The notes beneath the pieces are model-generated. The model did no database searches, was not told where the DNA came from, and was given only the letters and a program-made list of their open reading frames with translations. A stretch of DNA of 64,000 nt from Acrocarpospora phusangensis (lineage in GTDB: Bacteria; Actinomycetota; Actinomycetes; Streptosporangiales; Streptosporangiaceae): positions 1 to 64,000 of the forward strand of contig NZ_BOOA01000044.1 of NCBI RefSeq assembly GCF_016862995.1, given 5' to 3'. The position numbers and the translations under genes are program-made. Below are positions 1-8,506 of the stretch, in pieces (the stretch's first letter is position 1; each line of letters starts with the position of its first letter).

Positions 1-83
1 CGGTGCCCACCGGCTACACCTGCACCTCCCCGTGACGACCGGAAAGCGCTGAACCGACGTAGCCGATCGCGGGCTCGCCCGTC

Positions 84-111
84 GTGAGAGACAGGACCAC
101 CCAGGTAGAAT
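84..111 (+). promoter_or_regulatory. Candidate promoter of helD
   Basis: TAGAAT at 106-111 is a good -10 hexamer and GTGAGA at 84-89 is a poor -35, spaced 16 nt. The ATG at 122 lies 10 nt after the -10, so the mRNA would have a leader of only a few bases. No inverted repeat resembling a rifamycin-associated element was seen in the 121 bases available upstream. Confidence 0.4.
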
Positions 112-121
112 CTGGCGGCCT

Positions 122-2362
122 ATGTCTCATTCAACGGCGGGCGAGCTTGCCCGCGAGCAGCAGTACGTCGCCAAGCTCTACGAGCGTCTCGACGTCCTGC
201 GGGTGCGGACCCGCGGGCAGCTGGACGGCGTCCTGGCCCAGGGCGCCGCGGGCGGAACCCACCAGAACCGCTCGGAGCGCGACTCCTTCGCGGACATGTA
301 CGCCACCCGCCTGGCCCGGCTGTGGGCGGTCGAGAACGGCCTCTGCTTCGGCCGCCTCGACCTGGCGGAGGGCGCCGCGGAACCGGATGAGACCCGGCTC
401 TACATCGGCAGGCTGGGCCTGTCCGACGACGACCAGCACCGGCTGCTGATCGACTGGCGGGCGCCCGTCGCGCAGCCGTTCTACCGCGCCACCCCCGCCG
501 CGCCGATGGGCGTCACCCGCCGCCGCCACCTGCACACCAAGGGCAGGACCGTGCGGACCATCGACGACGACCTGCTCGACCTGGACGGCCTCTCCGACGC
601 CGACCGGGCCACCCTGAACGGGGAGGCCGCCCTGCTGGCCGCGCTCGGCGAGACCCGTACGGGCAGGATGCGCGACATCGTCGCCACCATCCAGGGCGAG
701 CAAGACAAGATCATCCGAAGTGACCTGAACGGCGTGCTCGTCGTCCAGGGCGGGCCGGGCACCGGCAAGACCGTGGTGGCCCTGCACCGGGCCGCCTACC
801 TGCTCTACACCTACCGGGACCGGCTGGAACGCCGGGGCGTGCTCATCCTCGGGCCCAACCCGACCTTCCTGCGCTACATCGAGCAGGTGCTGCCGTCGCT
901 GGGCGAGACCGACGTGCTGCTGTCCACGGTGGCCGAGCTGTACCCGGGGGTGACCGCGCGCCGGCCCGAGCGGCCGGAGGCCGCGGCGTTCAAGGGGGCG
1001 GCGCGGATGGCGGAGGTGGTGGCGCGGGCCGTACAGGACCGGCAGCGCATGCCGCGGCAGACGGTGGAGATCAAACTCGACAAGTTCACCCTCAGGCTGG
1101 ACCGGCAGGCCTGCGACGTGGCCCGCTCCCGCGCGGTCAAGTCCCGCCGCCCGCACAACGCCGCCCGGGGCGTGTTCGTACGGCAGCTGCTCAACGCCCT
1201 CACCAAGCAGGCCGCCCGCCACCTCGGCCGCGGCATGCTGAACGACGAGGACTTCGCCGACCTGCGCGAGGACCTGCGCACCGAGGAACCGGTACGGGCC
1301 GCGCTGAACCGCCTGTGGCCCTACCTGACCCCGCAGCAGCTGCTGATCGGGCTGTTCACCTCGCCCGAGCGGCTCGCCTACGCCGGGCTGACCCCGGCCG
1401 AGGCCGCGCTGCTGCTGCGCGAGCCGCCCAGGGCGGGGGAGAGCTGGTGGAGCGAGGCCGACGTGCCGCTGCTCGACGAGGCGGCCGAACTCCTCGGCGA
1501 CATCGACGAGAACGTGCTGCGGGCGGCCCGGCGGGCCGAGGAGGAGCGCGAGCAGCAGCTCGCCTACGCCCGCGAGGTGCTGGAGCTCACCGGCATGGCC
1601 GACATCATGGACGCCGAGCGGTTCGCCGCCCGGCAGCAGGCCGAGGAGACCTACCTCACCACCGCCGAACGCGCCGCCAAGGACAGGACCTGGGCGTTCG
1701 GGCACGTCATCGTGGACGAGGCGCAGGAGCTGTCGGCGATGGCCTGGCGCACGGTGATGCGCCGCTGCCCCACCCGCTCGATGACCGTGGTCGGCGACAT
1801 CGCCCAGACCGGTTCCACGGCGGGCGCGCTCAGCTGGGCGAACGTGCTCGACCCGCACGCCGCCGGACGGTGGCGGGAGGCCAGGCTGACGGTCAACTAC
1901 CGCACCCCGGTGGAGCTGATGAGCGTCGCCGCCGACGTCCTCACCCTGGTCGACCCGGCCCTCAAGGCCCCCGAGTCGGTCCGGGAGAGCGGCGAGCCCC
2001 CGTGGGCGCGCCGCCTGGCCGGCCTGAGCGAGCTCGAAGAGGTCGTGGCCGAGAGCCAGGTGCCCGGCGGCAAGCTCGCCGTGCTGGTCCCCGAAGGATT
2101 GACGGTGGACCTGCCGGGAGCGGCCGTCGGAGCCGGCCTGGCCGCGCTGGAGGCGCCCGTTTCGGTGCTCACCGTGGCCGAGGCCAAGGGCCTGGAGTTC
2201 GACGCGGTGGTCATCGTCGAGCCGGGCCGCATCCTAGAGGAGTCCCCGCGCGGCCCCAGCGACCTTTACGTCGCGCTGACCCGGGCCACGCGACGACTTG
2301 GCGTGGTGCACACCGCCGGCCTGCCGTCTGTTTTGACGGGCCTTGATCAGCGCACCAGGTAG
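122..2362 (+). CDS. helD: HelD/HelR-family RNA polymerase-recycling ATPase (UvrD-like)
   Basis: A 746-aa superfamily-1 helicase-like protein. Members of the HelD family lack real helicase function; they bind RNA polymerase, push DNA and RNA out of stalled complexes and recycle the enzyme. In Streptomyces the HelR branch protects against rifamycins. Visible here are a charged N-terminal coiled region (about 1-70), Walker A GGPGTGKT near residue 210, Walker B VIVDEAQEL near 528 and the late motif YVALTRATRR near 716. Length fits the family (about 700-780 aa). The ATG at 122 follows a -10 box closely. Whether it is HelD proper or HelR cannot be decided from motifs. It lies 5.7 kb from rbpA, another polymerase-binding factor. 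Confidence 0.88.
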   Translation: MSHSTAGELAREQQYVAKLYERLDVLRVRTRGQLDGVLAQGAAGGTHQNRSERDSFADMYATRLARLWAVENGLCFGRLDLAEGAAEPDETRLYIGRLGLSDDDQHRLLIDWRAPVAQPFYRATPAAPMGVTRRRHLHTKGRTVRTIDDDLLDLDGLSDADRATLNGEAALLAALGETRTGRMRDIVATIQGEQDKIIRSDLNGVLVVQGGPGTGKTVVALHRAAYLLYTYRDRLERRGVLILGPNPTFLRYIEQVLPSLGETDVLLSTVAELYPGVTARRPERPEAAAFKGAARMAEVVARAVQDRQRMPRQTVEIKLDKFTLRLDRQACDVARSRAVKSRRPHNAARGVFVRQLLNALTKQAARHLGRGMLNDEDFADLREDLRTEEPVRAALNRLWPYLTPQQLLIGLFTSPERLAYAGLTPAEAALLLREPPRAGESWWSEADVPLLDEAAELLGDIDENVLRAARRAEEEREQQLAYAREVLELTGMADIMDAERFAARQQAEETYLTTAERAAKDRTWAFGHVIVDEAQELSAMAWRTVMRRCPTRSMTVVGDIAQTGSTAGALSWANVLDPHAAGRWREARLTVNYRTPVELMSVAADVLTLVDPALKAPESVRESGEPPWARRLAGLSELEEVVAESQVPGGKLAVLVPEGLTVDLPGAAVGAGLAALEAPVSVLTVAEAKGLEFDAVVIVEPGRILEESPRGPSDLYVALTRATRRLGVVHTAGLPSVLTGLDQRTR

Positions 2363-2473
2363 TGCGGCAATAGCGGGATGTGGGCGACATCACTGGTGCG
2401 CCTGCGTACGCGGTTGCTCACCCCGGCCTGTCCTAGCTGCGAAAACTTGGTATTCCCGCTGTTCGGGACACGG

Positions 2474-2501
2474 TTGACATCTGCGCTGAGGTCGGTAGTT
2501 T
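2474..2501 (+). promoter_or_regulatory. Strong sigma-70-type promoter inside a gene-free gap
   Basis: TTGACA at 2474-2479 is a perfect -35. After a 16-nt spacer, TAGTTT at 2496-2501 fits the actinobacterial TAnnnT -10. Transcription would begin near 2508. No convincing reading frame follows before lnt at 2943, so this promoter either makes a non-coding RNA or gives lnt a leader of over 400 nt. Confidence 0.5.
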
Positions 2502-2507
2502 GCTGCG

Positions 2508-2872
2508 CAGTCCAGCACGGGACTGACCGGTTGGCCGTCTTCAGACATCGTCGGATTCTGCGTCCGTGACGGTGCGTGACCACCAGGTCCCGTCCGTTAG
2601 CTCAGCCAGGCGCAGCGCCGACGTTCCGTCGAGGCGGGGCACCCCAACCGGGTGGGGGGTTGGACCCGGGAAGGATCCGGACACCCAGTAGACAACGGAG
2701 CTCCGCGCCCGCCGCCGACGGGACGGAACCGGTCCGAAGGGTCGTCGGGGTCCTGTTCCGTCTCGTGCGGGGGACTGCGAACGACGAAGGGCACGAAGGC
2801 ACCCGTGCCCCGAGCGAAACGCCGGGATGGGCCTTGAGTTCTCCTGTGGCCACAGGAGAACTCAAGGCCCAT
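2508..2872 (+). ncRNA. Candidate structured small RNA between helD and lnt
   Basis: A roughly 365-nt segment between a near-consensus promoter and a large palindrome. It contains a long-range 8-bp helix (2587-2594 with 2717-2724), a hairpin with CCGGGT/ACCCGG arms inside about 2649-2670, and a 7-bp hairpin GGGCACG/CGTGCCC (2789-2810). The longest reading frame in it (99 codons from 2576) looks non-coding: rich in Arg, Pro and Gly with no domain. It does not resemble RNase P RNA, tmRNA, SRP RNA or a riboswitch I know. A 6S/Ms1-type polymerase-binding RNA would fit the size class, but that is a guess; the known Ms1 locus has other neighbours. Confidence 0.4.
2827..2872. repeat. 46-bp perfect palindrome
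   Basis: Two 23-nt arms meet with no spacer between 2849 and 2850; the left arm runs ATGGGCCTTGAGTTC then TCCTGTGG and the right arm is its exact complement. As RNA it would fold into a stem of about 21 bp with a 4-nt loop. No T-run follows. It could be a factor-independent terminator of the upstream transcript, isolating lnt, or a dimer binding site. Confidence 0.85.
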
Positions 2873-2906
2873 TGATCCGGAACAGGCCCATAACGCCCCC
2901 GGTGGT

Positions 2907-2936
2907 TTGGGGTCCGCAGTTCATCGCGGGTACGGT
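2907..2936 (+). promoter_or_regulatory. Leaderless promoter of lnt
   Basis: TACGGT at 2931-2936 is a TAnnnT -10; a weak -35 TTGGGG lies at 2907-2912. The GTG at 2943 starts 6 nt after the -10, the spacing of a leaderless transcript, and no ribosome binding site precedes it. Confidence 0.45.
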
Positions 2937-2942
2937 CCTATC

Positions 2943-4553
2943 GTGCTGAGTGACGCGACTGTTCCCGACGTCGGCGACCCGGCCGGCAGTGCCGAGACGC
3001 CAGAGACGCCGGGTCCCGGTCGCGACGCCGGTCCGCCCGCCTGGGCGCGCGCGCTCACCGCCGTCGCCGGCGGCCTCCTCGCCTTTCTCGCCTTCCCGCC
3101 GATCGGCTGGTGGTTCACCGCCCCGCTCGGCGTCGCCCTCCTCTTCGCCGCCCTGCACGGCGCGCGTCCGCGCCGCGCGGCCTGGATCGGCTATCTGGGC
3201 GGCGCGGCCTTCCTGTTCCCCGCCCTCGCCTGGGTGCGCCCCATCGGGGATGACGCGTGGCTGGCCCTGGTCGGCGTTGAGAGCGCTTTCTGGGCGGCCA
3301 TGGCGGTCCCGGCCGCCCTCGTCATGCGGCTGCGCCTGTGGCCGCTCTGGGTGGCCTGCCTGTGGGTCGCCCAGGAGTGGGCCCGCGGCCTGTTCCCGGT
3401 CGGCGGGTTCCCGTGGGCGCGGATCGCGTTCAGCCAGGGCGACTCGCCGTACACGGGGCACGCCGCGCTGGGCGGGGCCCCGCTTGTAACTTTCACGGTC
3501 GTGCTGACCGGGGCGCTCATCGCCCACGTGCTCGTGCGGGGGGTCTCCCGCCCGGTCTGGGACCGCCGGGTCGCCGCGGTGCTCGCCGGAGCGGTGGCGC
3601 TGCCCGTGCTGGGCCTGCTGGTGCCCCGGCCGGGCGACGAGGGCCGGTCCATCCGGGTCGGCGTGGTCCAGGGCAACGTGCCCGGCCGCGGCCTCGGCTG
3701 GGCCGGCGACGAGCCCGCCGTCGTGCTCAGGAACCACGCCGACGAGACGCACCGGCTGGCCGCCGACATCCGGGCCGGAAAGCAGCCCAGACCCGACATC
3801 GTGGTGTGGCCGGAGAACTCCACCGACATCGACCCGTACCGGGACCGGGCCGCCTACCAGACGATCGACGCGGCCGTGAAGGACATCGGGGTGCCGGTGC
3901 TGGTCGGGGCCGTGGTCTCGGTCAGCCCCGAGACCCGGGCCACCCGCAGCATCGTGTGGGATCCGGTGACCGGGCCGGGGGACTATTACGACAAGCAGAA
4001 GCTGGTGCCGTTCGGGGAGTTCACGCCGTACAAGGAGGTCGTGCTGGCGCTGTTCGAGCGGGCCAACCTGGTCGGCCGGCAGTCGGTGCCCGGCTCCGGG
4101 GACGGCGACCTGAAGGTCGGTCCCGTCACCGTCGGCGCGGTCAGCTGCTACGAGGTGGCCTTCGACGGGATCGTGCGCGGCACCGTGCGGGCCGGGGGGT
4201 CGCCGCTGGTCGTGCAGACCAACAACGCCACCTACGAGCTGACCAACCTGCCGCCGCAGCAGCTGGCCATGTCCCAGCTGCGCGCCGTCGAGCACAACCG
4301 GTCCGTGATCGCGGTGGCCACCACCGGCATCTCCGCGTACGTCTCGCCCGCCGGGAAGGTGGAATGGCGGACCGCGGAGCTGGTGCCCGCCCGGACCGTG
4401 GTGAACGTGCCGGTGCGCACCGGAAACACCCTGGCCACCAGGGTCGGCGCGGGGCCGGAGCTGGTGTTGATATTGATGGGGGCGGCGGCGACCATTGTGG
4501 CGGCGGGTGCGGCGCGGGCCGTACGGGCATCACGGACAGGACGGGTGCGATGA
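2943..4553 (+). CDS. lnt: Apolipoprotein N-acyltransferase
   Basis: Transfers a third acyl chain to the N-terminal Cys of lipoproteins after Lgt and LspA have acted, in the cytoplasmic membrane. The N-terminal part has about six hydrophobic segments; the outside domain is a nitrilase (CN-hydrolase) fold with the catalytic triad visible: Glu in WPENS (about 291), Lys in [12 protein letters not shown] (about 350) and Cys in SCYEV (about 402). The GTG at 2943 is chosen because it sits 6 nt after a -10 box; an in-frame TTG at 2907 is the alternative. It ends 4 codons' distance inside a possible ATGA overlap with the next frame. In mycobacteria Lnt is fused to Ppm1; here the two are separate neighbours. 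Confidence 0.92.
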   Translation: MLSDATVPDVGDPAGSAETPETPGPGRDAGPPAWARALTAVAGGLLAFLAFPPIGWWFTAPLGVALLFAALHGARPRRAAWIGYLGGAAFLFPALAWVRPIGDDAWLALVGVESAFWAAMAVPAALVMRLRLWPLWVACLWVAQEWARGLFPVGGFPWARIAFSQGDSPYTGHAALGGAPLVTFTVVLTGALIAHVLVRGVSRPVWDRRVAAVLAGAVALPVLGLLVPRPGDEGRSIRVGVVQGNVPGRGLGWAGDEPAVVLRNHADETHRLAADIRAGKQPRPDIVVWPENSTDIDPYRDRAAYQTIDAAVKDIGVPVLVGAVVSVSPETRATRSIVWDPVTGPGDYYDKQKLVPFGEFTPYKEVVLALFERANLVGRQSVPGSGDGDLKVGPVTVGAVSCYEVAFDGIVRGTVRAGGSPLVVQTNNATYELTNLPPQQLAMSQLRAVEHNRSVIAVATTGISAYVSPAGKVEWRTAELVPARTVVNVPVRTGNTLATRVGAGPELVLILMGAAATIVAAGAARAVRASRTGRVR

Positions 4554-4633
4554 CAACGGCGGGTAAGGCGCGCCGGGCGGGCAAGGCCGGGCCACGGCGC
4601 CGGGCACGCAGACGGACTGGACAAGGGAGTCGA

Positions 4634-5377
4634 ATGGAACGCATGCCGGGACGCGTGCTCGTCATCGTCCCCACCTACAACGAGCGTGAGAACCTCCCGC
4701 TGATCGTGAACCGGGTCCGTGCCGCGCTGCCCGACGTGGACGTGCTCGTCGCCGACGACAACAGCCCCGACGGCACCGGCAAGATCGCCGACGAGCTGGC
4801 CGGCGAGGACGGGCACGTGCGCGTCCTGCACCGGCCCGGCAAGCAGGGCCTGGGCACCGCCTACATCGCCGGCTTCCAGTGGGGCCTGGACGAGGGCTAC
4901 GACGTGCTCGTGGAGATGGACGCCGACGGCTCGCACCAGCCCGAGGAGCTGGTCAAGCTGCTCGACGCGGTGGCCGCGGGGGCGGATCTGGCGATCGGAT
5001 CCCGCTGGGTGCCCGGCGGCAAGGTCGTCAACTGGCCGTCCTCCCGCGAGTTCCTGTCCCGCGGCGCCAACACCTACACGCGCCTCATGCTGGGCCTGCC
5101 GGTCCGCGACGCCACCGCGGGCTTCCGCGCCTACCGCGCCAGCACCCTCCGCAAGATCGGCCTTGAGGGCGTGCAGTCGCAGGGCTACTGCTTCCAGGTC
5201 GACCTGACCCTCCGTACCGTCCGGCACGGCCTGCGCGTCACCGAGGTCCCGATCACCTTCGTGGACCGCACGATCGGCGCCAGCAAGATGAGCCGGAGCG
5301 TGGTCACCGAGGCGCTGTGGCGGGTCTCGGTGTGGGGCGTGACCGGCCTGCCGGCGCGGCTGCGGCGCAAACGCTGA
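4634..5377 (+). CDS. ppm1: Polyprenol monophosphomannose synthase
   Basis: A GT2-family glycosyltransferase that makes polyprenyl-phosphate-mannose from GDP-mannose, the donor for protein O-mannosylation and lipoglycans outside the membrane. The start [12 protein letters not shown] and the metal-binding DADG near residue 95 are typical; there is no C-terminal membrane domain, as usual for the actinobacterial single-domain form. The ATG at 4634 has GGGAG at 4625-4629; an upstream in-frame ATG at 4550 overlaps the lnt stop as ATGA but adds 28 very basic residues and has a poor ribosome site. Adjacent to lnt and very likely co-transcribed; the pairing matches the Lnt-Ppm1 link known from mycobacteria. 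Confidence 0.92.
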   Translation: MERMPGRVLVIVPTYNERENLPLIVNRVRAALPDVDVLVADDNSPDGTGKIADELAGEDGHVRVLHRPGKQGLGTAYIAGFQWGLDEGYDVLVEMDADGSHQPEELVKLLDAVAAGADLAIGSRWVPGGKVVNWPSSREFLSRGANTYTRLMLGLPVRDATAGFRAYRASTLRKIGLEGVQSQGYCFQVDLTLRTVRHGLRVTEVPITFVDRTIGASKMSRSVVTEALWRVSVWGVTGLPARLRRKR

Positions 5378-5446
5378 CCCACGCGCCGGGACGCTGGAAC
5401 GCATAGGGTTCCCCCGACGTTGCTTAGGTATGAGTGAGGTCGTGTG

Positions 5447-5956
5447 ATGCTGCGAATCGGACTGTTCCTGGCGTTTCTCGTCGTGCCCGTGCTGGAGATC
5501 TGGGTGCTGATCCAGATCGGGCAGGTGATCGGCGGCTGGCAGACGGTGGGGCTGCTCATCGCGGACAGCCTGCTGGGCGCCTGGCTGGTGCGCCGGGAGG
5601 GGCGCAGAGCCTGGGCGGCGCTGCAGAGCGCGCTCCAGTCGGGGCGCATGCCGGAACGGGAGCTGGCCGACGGCGGCATGATCGTCGCCGGTGGCGCGCT
5701 GCTGCTGACCCCCGGCTTCATCACCGACATCGCCGGATTCTTCCTGATCCTTCCGTTCACCCGGCCGCTGGCCCGGCGCGGCCTGCGCTGGTTCCTCGGC
5801 CGGCGGGTCCAGGCCATGTCGGCTCGCTCGCCGTACGGGCCGCTGCTGAACAATCCCCTCCGTCCCCAGGACTTCCAGGAGTCCCAGGATCACCGTCGCC
5901 CGGGGAACGTGGTCCCCGGGAAGATCGTCGATGACGACGATTTTGCCGAACGGTGA
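5447..5956 (+). CDS. fxsA: FxsA family membrane protein
   Basis: A 169-aa protein with three or four hydrophobic segments in the first 115 residues (MLRIGLFLAFLVVPVLEIWV is the first) and a hydrophilic acidic tail ending DDDDFAE. The FxsA family was named for suppressing F exclusion of phage T7 in E. coli; its role in actinomycetes is not known to me. GAGTGAGG precedes a GTG at 5444 and this ATG at 5447; the two starts differ by one residue. The order lnt-ppm1-fxsA-rbpA recalls the ppm1-rbpA neighbourhood I remember from Streptomyces coelicolor. Confidence 0.82.
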   Translation: MLRIGLFLAFLVVPVLEIWVLIQIGQVIGGWQTVGLLIADSLLGAWLVRREGRRAWAALQSALQSGRMPERELADGGMIVAGGALLLTPGFITDIAGFFLILPFTRPLARRGLRWFLGRRVQAMSARSPYGPLLNNPLRPQDFQESQDHRRPGNVVPGKIVDDDDFAER

Positions 5957-6037
5957 TCATCGCGAAAACCTGACCGCCTGCCCCGGCTACCTCCCCCGCG
6001 TATCGTTTGGGGGATGTACAAGGGGATAGGACGGTAG

Positions 6038-7918
6038 ATGGACACGCTTCATGGATCTTCGCCCTTTCCGCCGATAGCCGACTACGGATTCCTGTCCGAC
6101 TGCGAGGTAACCGCGCTGGTCGCCAGCAGCGGGAACATCGAGTGGCTGTGTCTGCCCCGGCTGGATTCGCCGAGCGTGTTCGGCGCCATCCTGGACCGCA
6201 GCGCCGGACGGTTCCGGCTCGGCCCGGCCGACACCATGGTGCCGGCCGCACGGCGTTATCTCCCCGGCACCATGGTGCTGGAGACCAGCTGGGGGACGCC
6301 CACCGGCTGGATCATCGTCAGGGACCTTTTACTGATCGGCCCCTGGCACCACGAGCGTGAGCTCTCGCACACGCATCGGCGGGCGCCCACCGACTACGAC
6401 GCCGACCACGTGCTGCTGCGCACGGTCCGGTGCGTGAGCGGCGAGGTCCAGGTCACCCTGGACTGCGAGCCCGTGCTCGACTACGGGCGCAGCCCGGTCC
6501 GCTGGGACTACACCGACCGCGGCTACCACCAGGGCCTGGCCACGGCCGACGACGCGGACATCCGGCTGCGGCTCACCACCGACATGCGGCTGGGCTTCGA
6601 GGGCGGCAGGGCGATGGCCCGTACGCTGCTCAAGGAGGGCGACACCCGGTTCTGCGCGCTCAGCTGGACCGAGCACGAGCCGCCGTACACGTTCGCGGAG
6701 GCGTACCAGCGGCTGGTGTGGACCGCGCACCACTGGCAGCACTGGCTGGCCCGGGGCGACATCCCCGACCACCCGTGGCGTCGTTACCTGGAGCGCAGCG
6801 CGCTCACCCTGAAGGGGCTCACCTTCGCCCCGACCGGCGCGCTCGTCGCGGCCGCCACCACCTCGCTGCCGGAGACCCCGGGCGGCGAGCGCAACTGGGA
6901 CTACCGCTACACCTGGATAAGGGACTCCACGTTCGCCCTGTGGGGCCTCTACACGCTCGGCTTCGACTGGGAGGCCGACGACTTCTTCTGGTTCATCGCC
7001 GACATGGCGGAACGCGACGAAGAACTCCAGATCATGTACGGCGTGGACGGCGAGCGCGACCTGACCGAGCGCACGCTGGACCACCTGCACGGCTACGAGG
7101 GAGCCCGCCCGGTCCGGGTCGGCAACGGCGCCTTCAACCACCGCCAGAACGACGTGTGGGGCGCGGTCCTGGACTCCTTCTACATCCACATCAAGTCCAG
7201 GGACCGGCTCGACGAGCGCGTCTGGCCGATCCTGAAACGGCAGGTGGAGACCGCCATCGTGCACTGGCGGGAGCCGGACCGCGGCATCTGGGAGGTGCGC
7301 GGCGAACCCAAGCACTTCACCTCGTCCAAGGTCATGTGCTGGGTCGCCCTGGACCGGGGCGCCAAGCTGGCCCGGCTGCGGCAGGAGCCGGAGCTGGCGC
7401 AGCGCTGGCAGGAGATCGCCGACGAGATCCACGCGGACGTGTGCGAGAACGGGGTCGGCGAGAACGGCGTCTTCACGCAGCACTACACCACCACCGCGCT
7501 GGACGCCTCGCTGCTGCTCATCCCGCTGGTCCGGTTCCTGCCGCCGGACGACCCGCGGGTACGGGCCACCGTGATGGCCATCGCCGACGACCTGACCGTC
7601 GAGGACCTGGTGCTGCGCTACCGCACCAAGGAGACCGACGACGGCCTGGCCGGCGAGGAGGGCACGTTCACGATCTGCTCGTTCTGGCTGGTCTCCGCGC
7701 TGGCCGAGATCGGCGAGCTGGGCCGGGCCCGGCGGCTGTGCGAGAAGCTGCTCTCCTTCGCCAGCGCGCTCGGCCTGTACGCCGAGGAGATCGACCCGGT
7801 CAACGGCCGCCAGCTGGGCAACTTCCCGCAGGCGTTCACCCACCTGGCGCTGATCAACGCGGTGATCCACATCATCCGCGCCGAGTCGCACGCGCCGGTC
7901 CCGCACCACACGACGTAA
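6038..7918 (+). CDS. Glycoside hydrolase family 15 (trehalase/glucoamylase-like)
   Basis: A 626-aa intracellular enzyme (no signal peptide) with an N-terminal beta-sandwich (about 1-250) and an (alpha/alpha)6 barrel. Catalytic acids expected for GH15 are visible: Glu in WEVRGEPKHFT near 417-422 as general acid and Glu in GEEGTFT near 540 as base; RNWDYRYTWIRD near 287 is a typical substrate-site stretch. In actinobacteria this GH15 branch includes trehalases, so trehalose turnover is likely; glucoamylase or dextran-type activity cannot be excluded. ATG at 6038 follows a GGGGAT/GGACGG purine stretch. Ends just before a strong bidirectional terminator facing rbpA. Confidence 0.88.
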   Translation: MDTLHGSSPFPPIADYGFLSDCEVTALVASSGNIEWLCLPRLDSPSVFGAILDRSAGRFRLGPADTMVPAARRYLPGTMVLETSWGTPTGWIIVRDLLLIGPWHHERELSHTHRRAPTDYDADHVLLRTVRCVSGEVQVTLDCEPVLDYGRSPVRWDYTDRGYHQGLATADDADIRLRLTTDMRLGFEGGRAMARTLLKEGDTRFCALSWTEHEPPYTFAEAYQRLVWTAHHWQHWLARGDIPDHPWRRYLERSALTLKGLTFAPTGALVAAATTSLPETPGGERNWDYRYTWIRDSTFALWGLYTLGFDWEADDFFWFIADMAERDEELQIMYGVDGERDLTERTLDHLHGYEGARPVRVGNGAFNHRQNDVWGAVLDSFYIHIKSRDRLDERVWPILKRQVETAIVHWREPDRGIWEVRGEPKHFTSSKVMCWVALDRGAKLARLRQEPELAQRWQEIADEIHADVCENGVGENGVFTQHYTTTALDASLLLIPLVRFLPPDDPRVRATVMAIADDLTVEDLVLRYRTKETDDGLAGEEGTFTICSFWLVSALAEIGELGRARRLCEKLLSFASALGLYAEEIDPVNGRQLGNFPQAFTHLALINAVIHIIRAESHAPVPHHTT

Positions 7919-7936
7919 CTTCGGGCCCGGTCATGC

Positions 7937-7969
7937 GGAAGCCCCCGGGACGATCTCCCGGGGGCTTCC
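7937..7969. terminator. Bidirectional hairpin terminator
   Basis: Perfect 14-bp arms GGAAGCCCCCGGGA (7937-7950) and its complement (7956-7969) with a 5-nt loop, between the convergent GH15 gene and rbpA. No clear T-run, common in high-GC actinomycetes. Confidence 0.85.
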
Positions 7970-8026
7970 CTTCTCCCTCTGCCTTGTCGAGGGTCGGCCT
8001 GAGGTCTCCTAGGGTCCCTGCTCTGC

Positions 8027-8371
8027 CTACGCGCTCTTGCGCCGCTGCGCCCGGAGAATCGCCAGCCGCTCGTTCAGCACCTCTTCGAGGTCCTCGATCG
8101 AGCGCCGCTCCAGCAGCATGTCCCAGTGCGTTCTCGGCGGCTTGGCCTTCTTCTGCTGGGGCTGCTCCGCGTCCACCCGGAGGGCCGGAGAGCCGCAGCT
8201 GCGGCACTCCCAGCTCGCCGGAATCTCGGCTTCGGCGGCAAGCGGCACGGTGGTGTGATGGCCCTTCGGGCAGGTGTAGGACACCTCCTGGCGCGGAGCC
8301 AGGTCGGTGTTGCGGTCGTTCTCGTAGCTGGTCGCCCCGAGCCGGGTACCGCGAAGTGCACGCTCGCCCAT
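8027..8371 (-). CDS. rbpA: RNA polymerase-binding protein RbpA
   Basis: A 114-aa actinobacteria-specific factor that binds the polymerase and group 1/2 sigma factors, stabilises the open complex and raises basal rifampicin tolerance. Family marks: the N-terminal tail with SYENDRNTDLAPRQ, the core with CPKGHH (Cys near 34) and CRSCG (Cys near 56 and 59), the basic linker QKKAKPPRTHWDMLLERRS and the C-terminal sigma-interacting helix ELEEVL-like stretch. Length is typical (110-125 aa). AGGAGG lies about 8 nt before the ATG. A SigR-type promoter is visible upstream at 8436-8461, as known for rbpA in Streptomyces. Confidence 0.97.
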   Translation of the reverse strand: MGERALRGTRLGATSYENDRNTDLAPRQEVSYTCPKGHHTTVPLAAEAEIPASWECRSCGSPALRVDAEQPQQKKAKPPRTHWDMLLERRSIEDLEEVLNERLAILRAQRRKSA

Positions 8372-8435
8372 GTTCTAAGCCTCCTGAGGTCCCCCTAGCG
8401 ATACAGCCTTAGAGGGGTTGGTCTCCACCGCGTAC

Positions 8436-8461
8436 AACGCTTGATACCGTGTGTGGATTCC
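8436..8461 (-). promoter_or_regulatory. SigR-type (thiol-oxidative stress) promoter of rbpA
   Basis: On the minus strand GGAAT (8457-8461, preceded by G in some alignments) and GTT (8436-8438) are separated by exactly 18 nt, matching the SigR consensus GGAAT-N18/19-GTT. It points at rbpA, whose start is 65 nt downstream. S. coelicolor rbpA is a known SigR target, so motif and gene agree. Confidence 0.72.
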
Positions 8462-8506
8462 CACCCAAGAGGTGATCCAATCGCGCTTTTTGGCGCGGGC
8501 TCGGCA

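Noticed and set aside
2-52. C-terminal tail of an upstream plus-strand gene
   Set aside because: Two frames end in stops here (at about 33 and 52) and neither tail is recognisable; too short to choose.
131-1858. 575-codon antisense frame over helD
   Set aside because: Typical high-GC shadow frame: His/Gly/Arg-rich, no domain, opposite to a gene with clear motifs.
2585-2640. tRNA-like string (CGTCCGTTAGCTCAGCCAGG)
   Set aside because: It resembles the acceptor and D-arm of a tRNA, but the D-stem does not pair and no anticodon or T-arm follows.
2576-2875. 99-codon reading frame in the helD-lnt gap
   Set aside because: Arg/Gly/Pro-rich, no domain, no ribosome site; the RNA-like helices explain the segment better.
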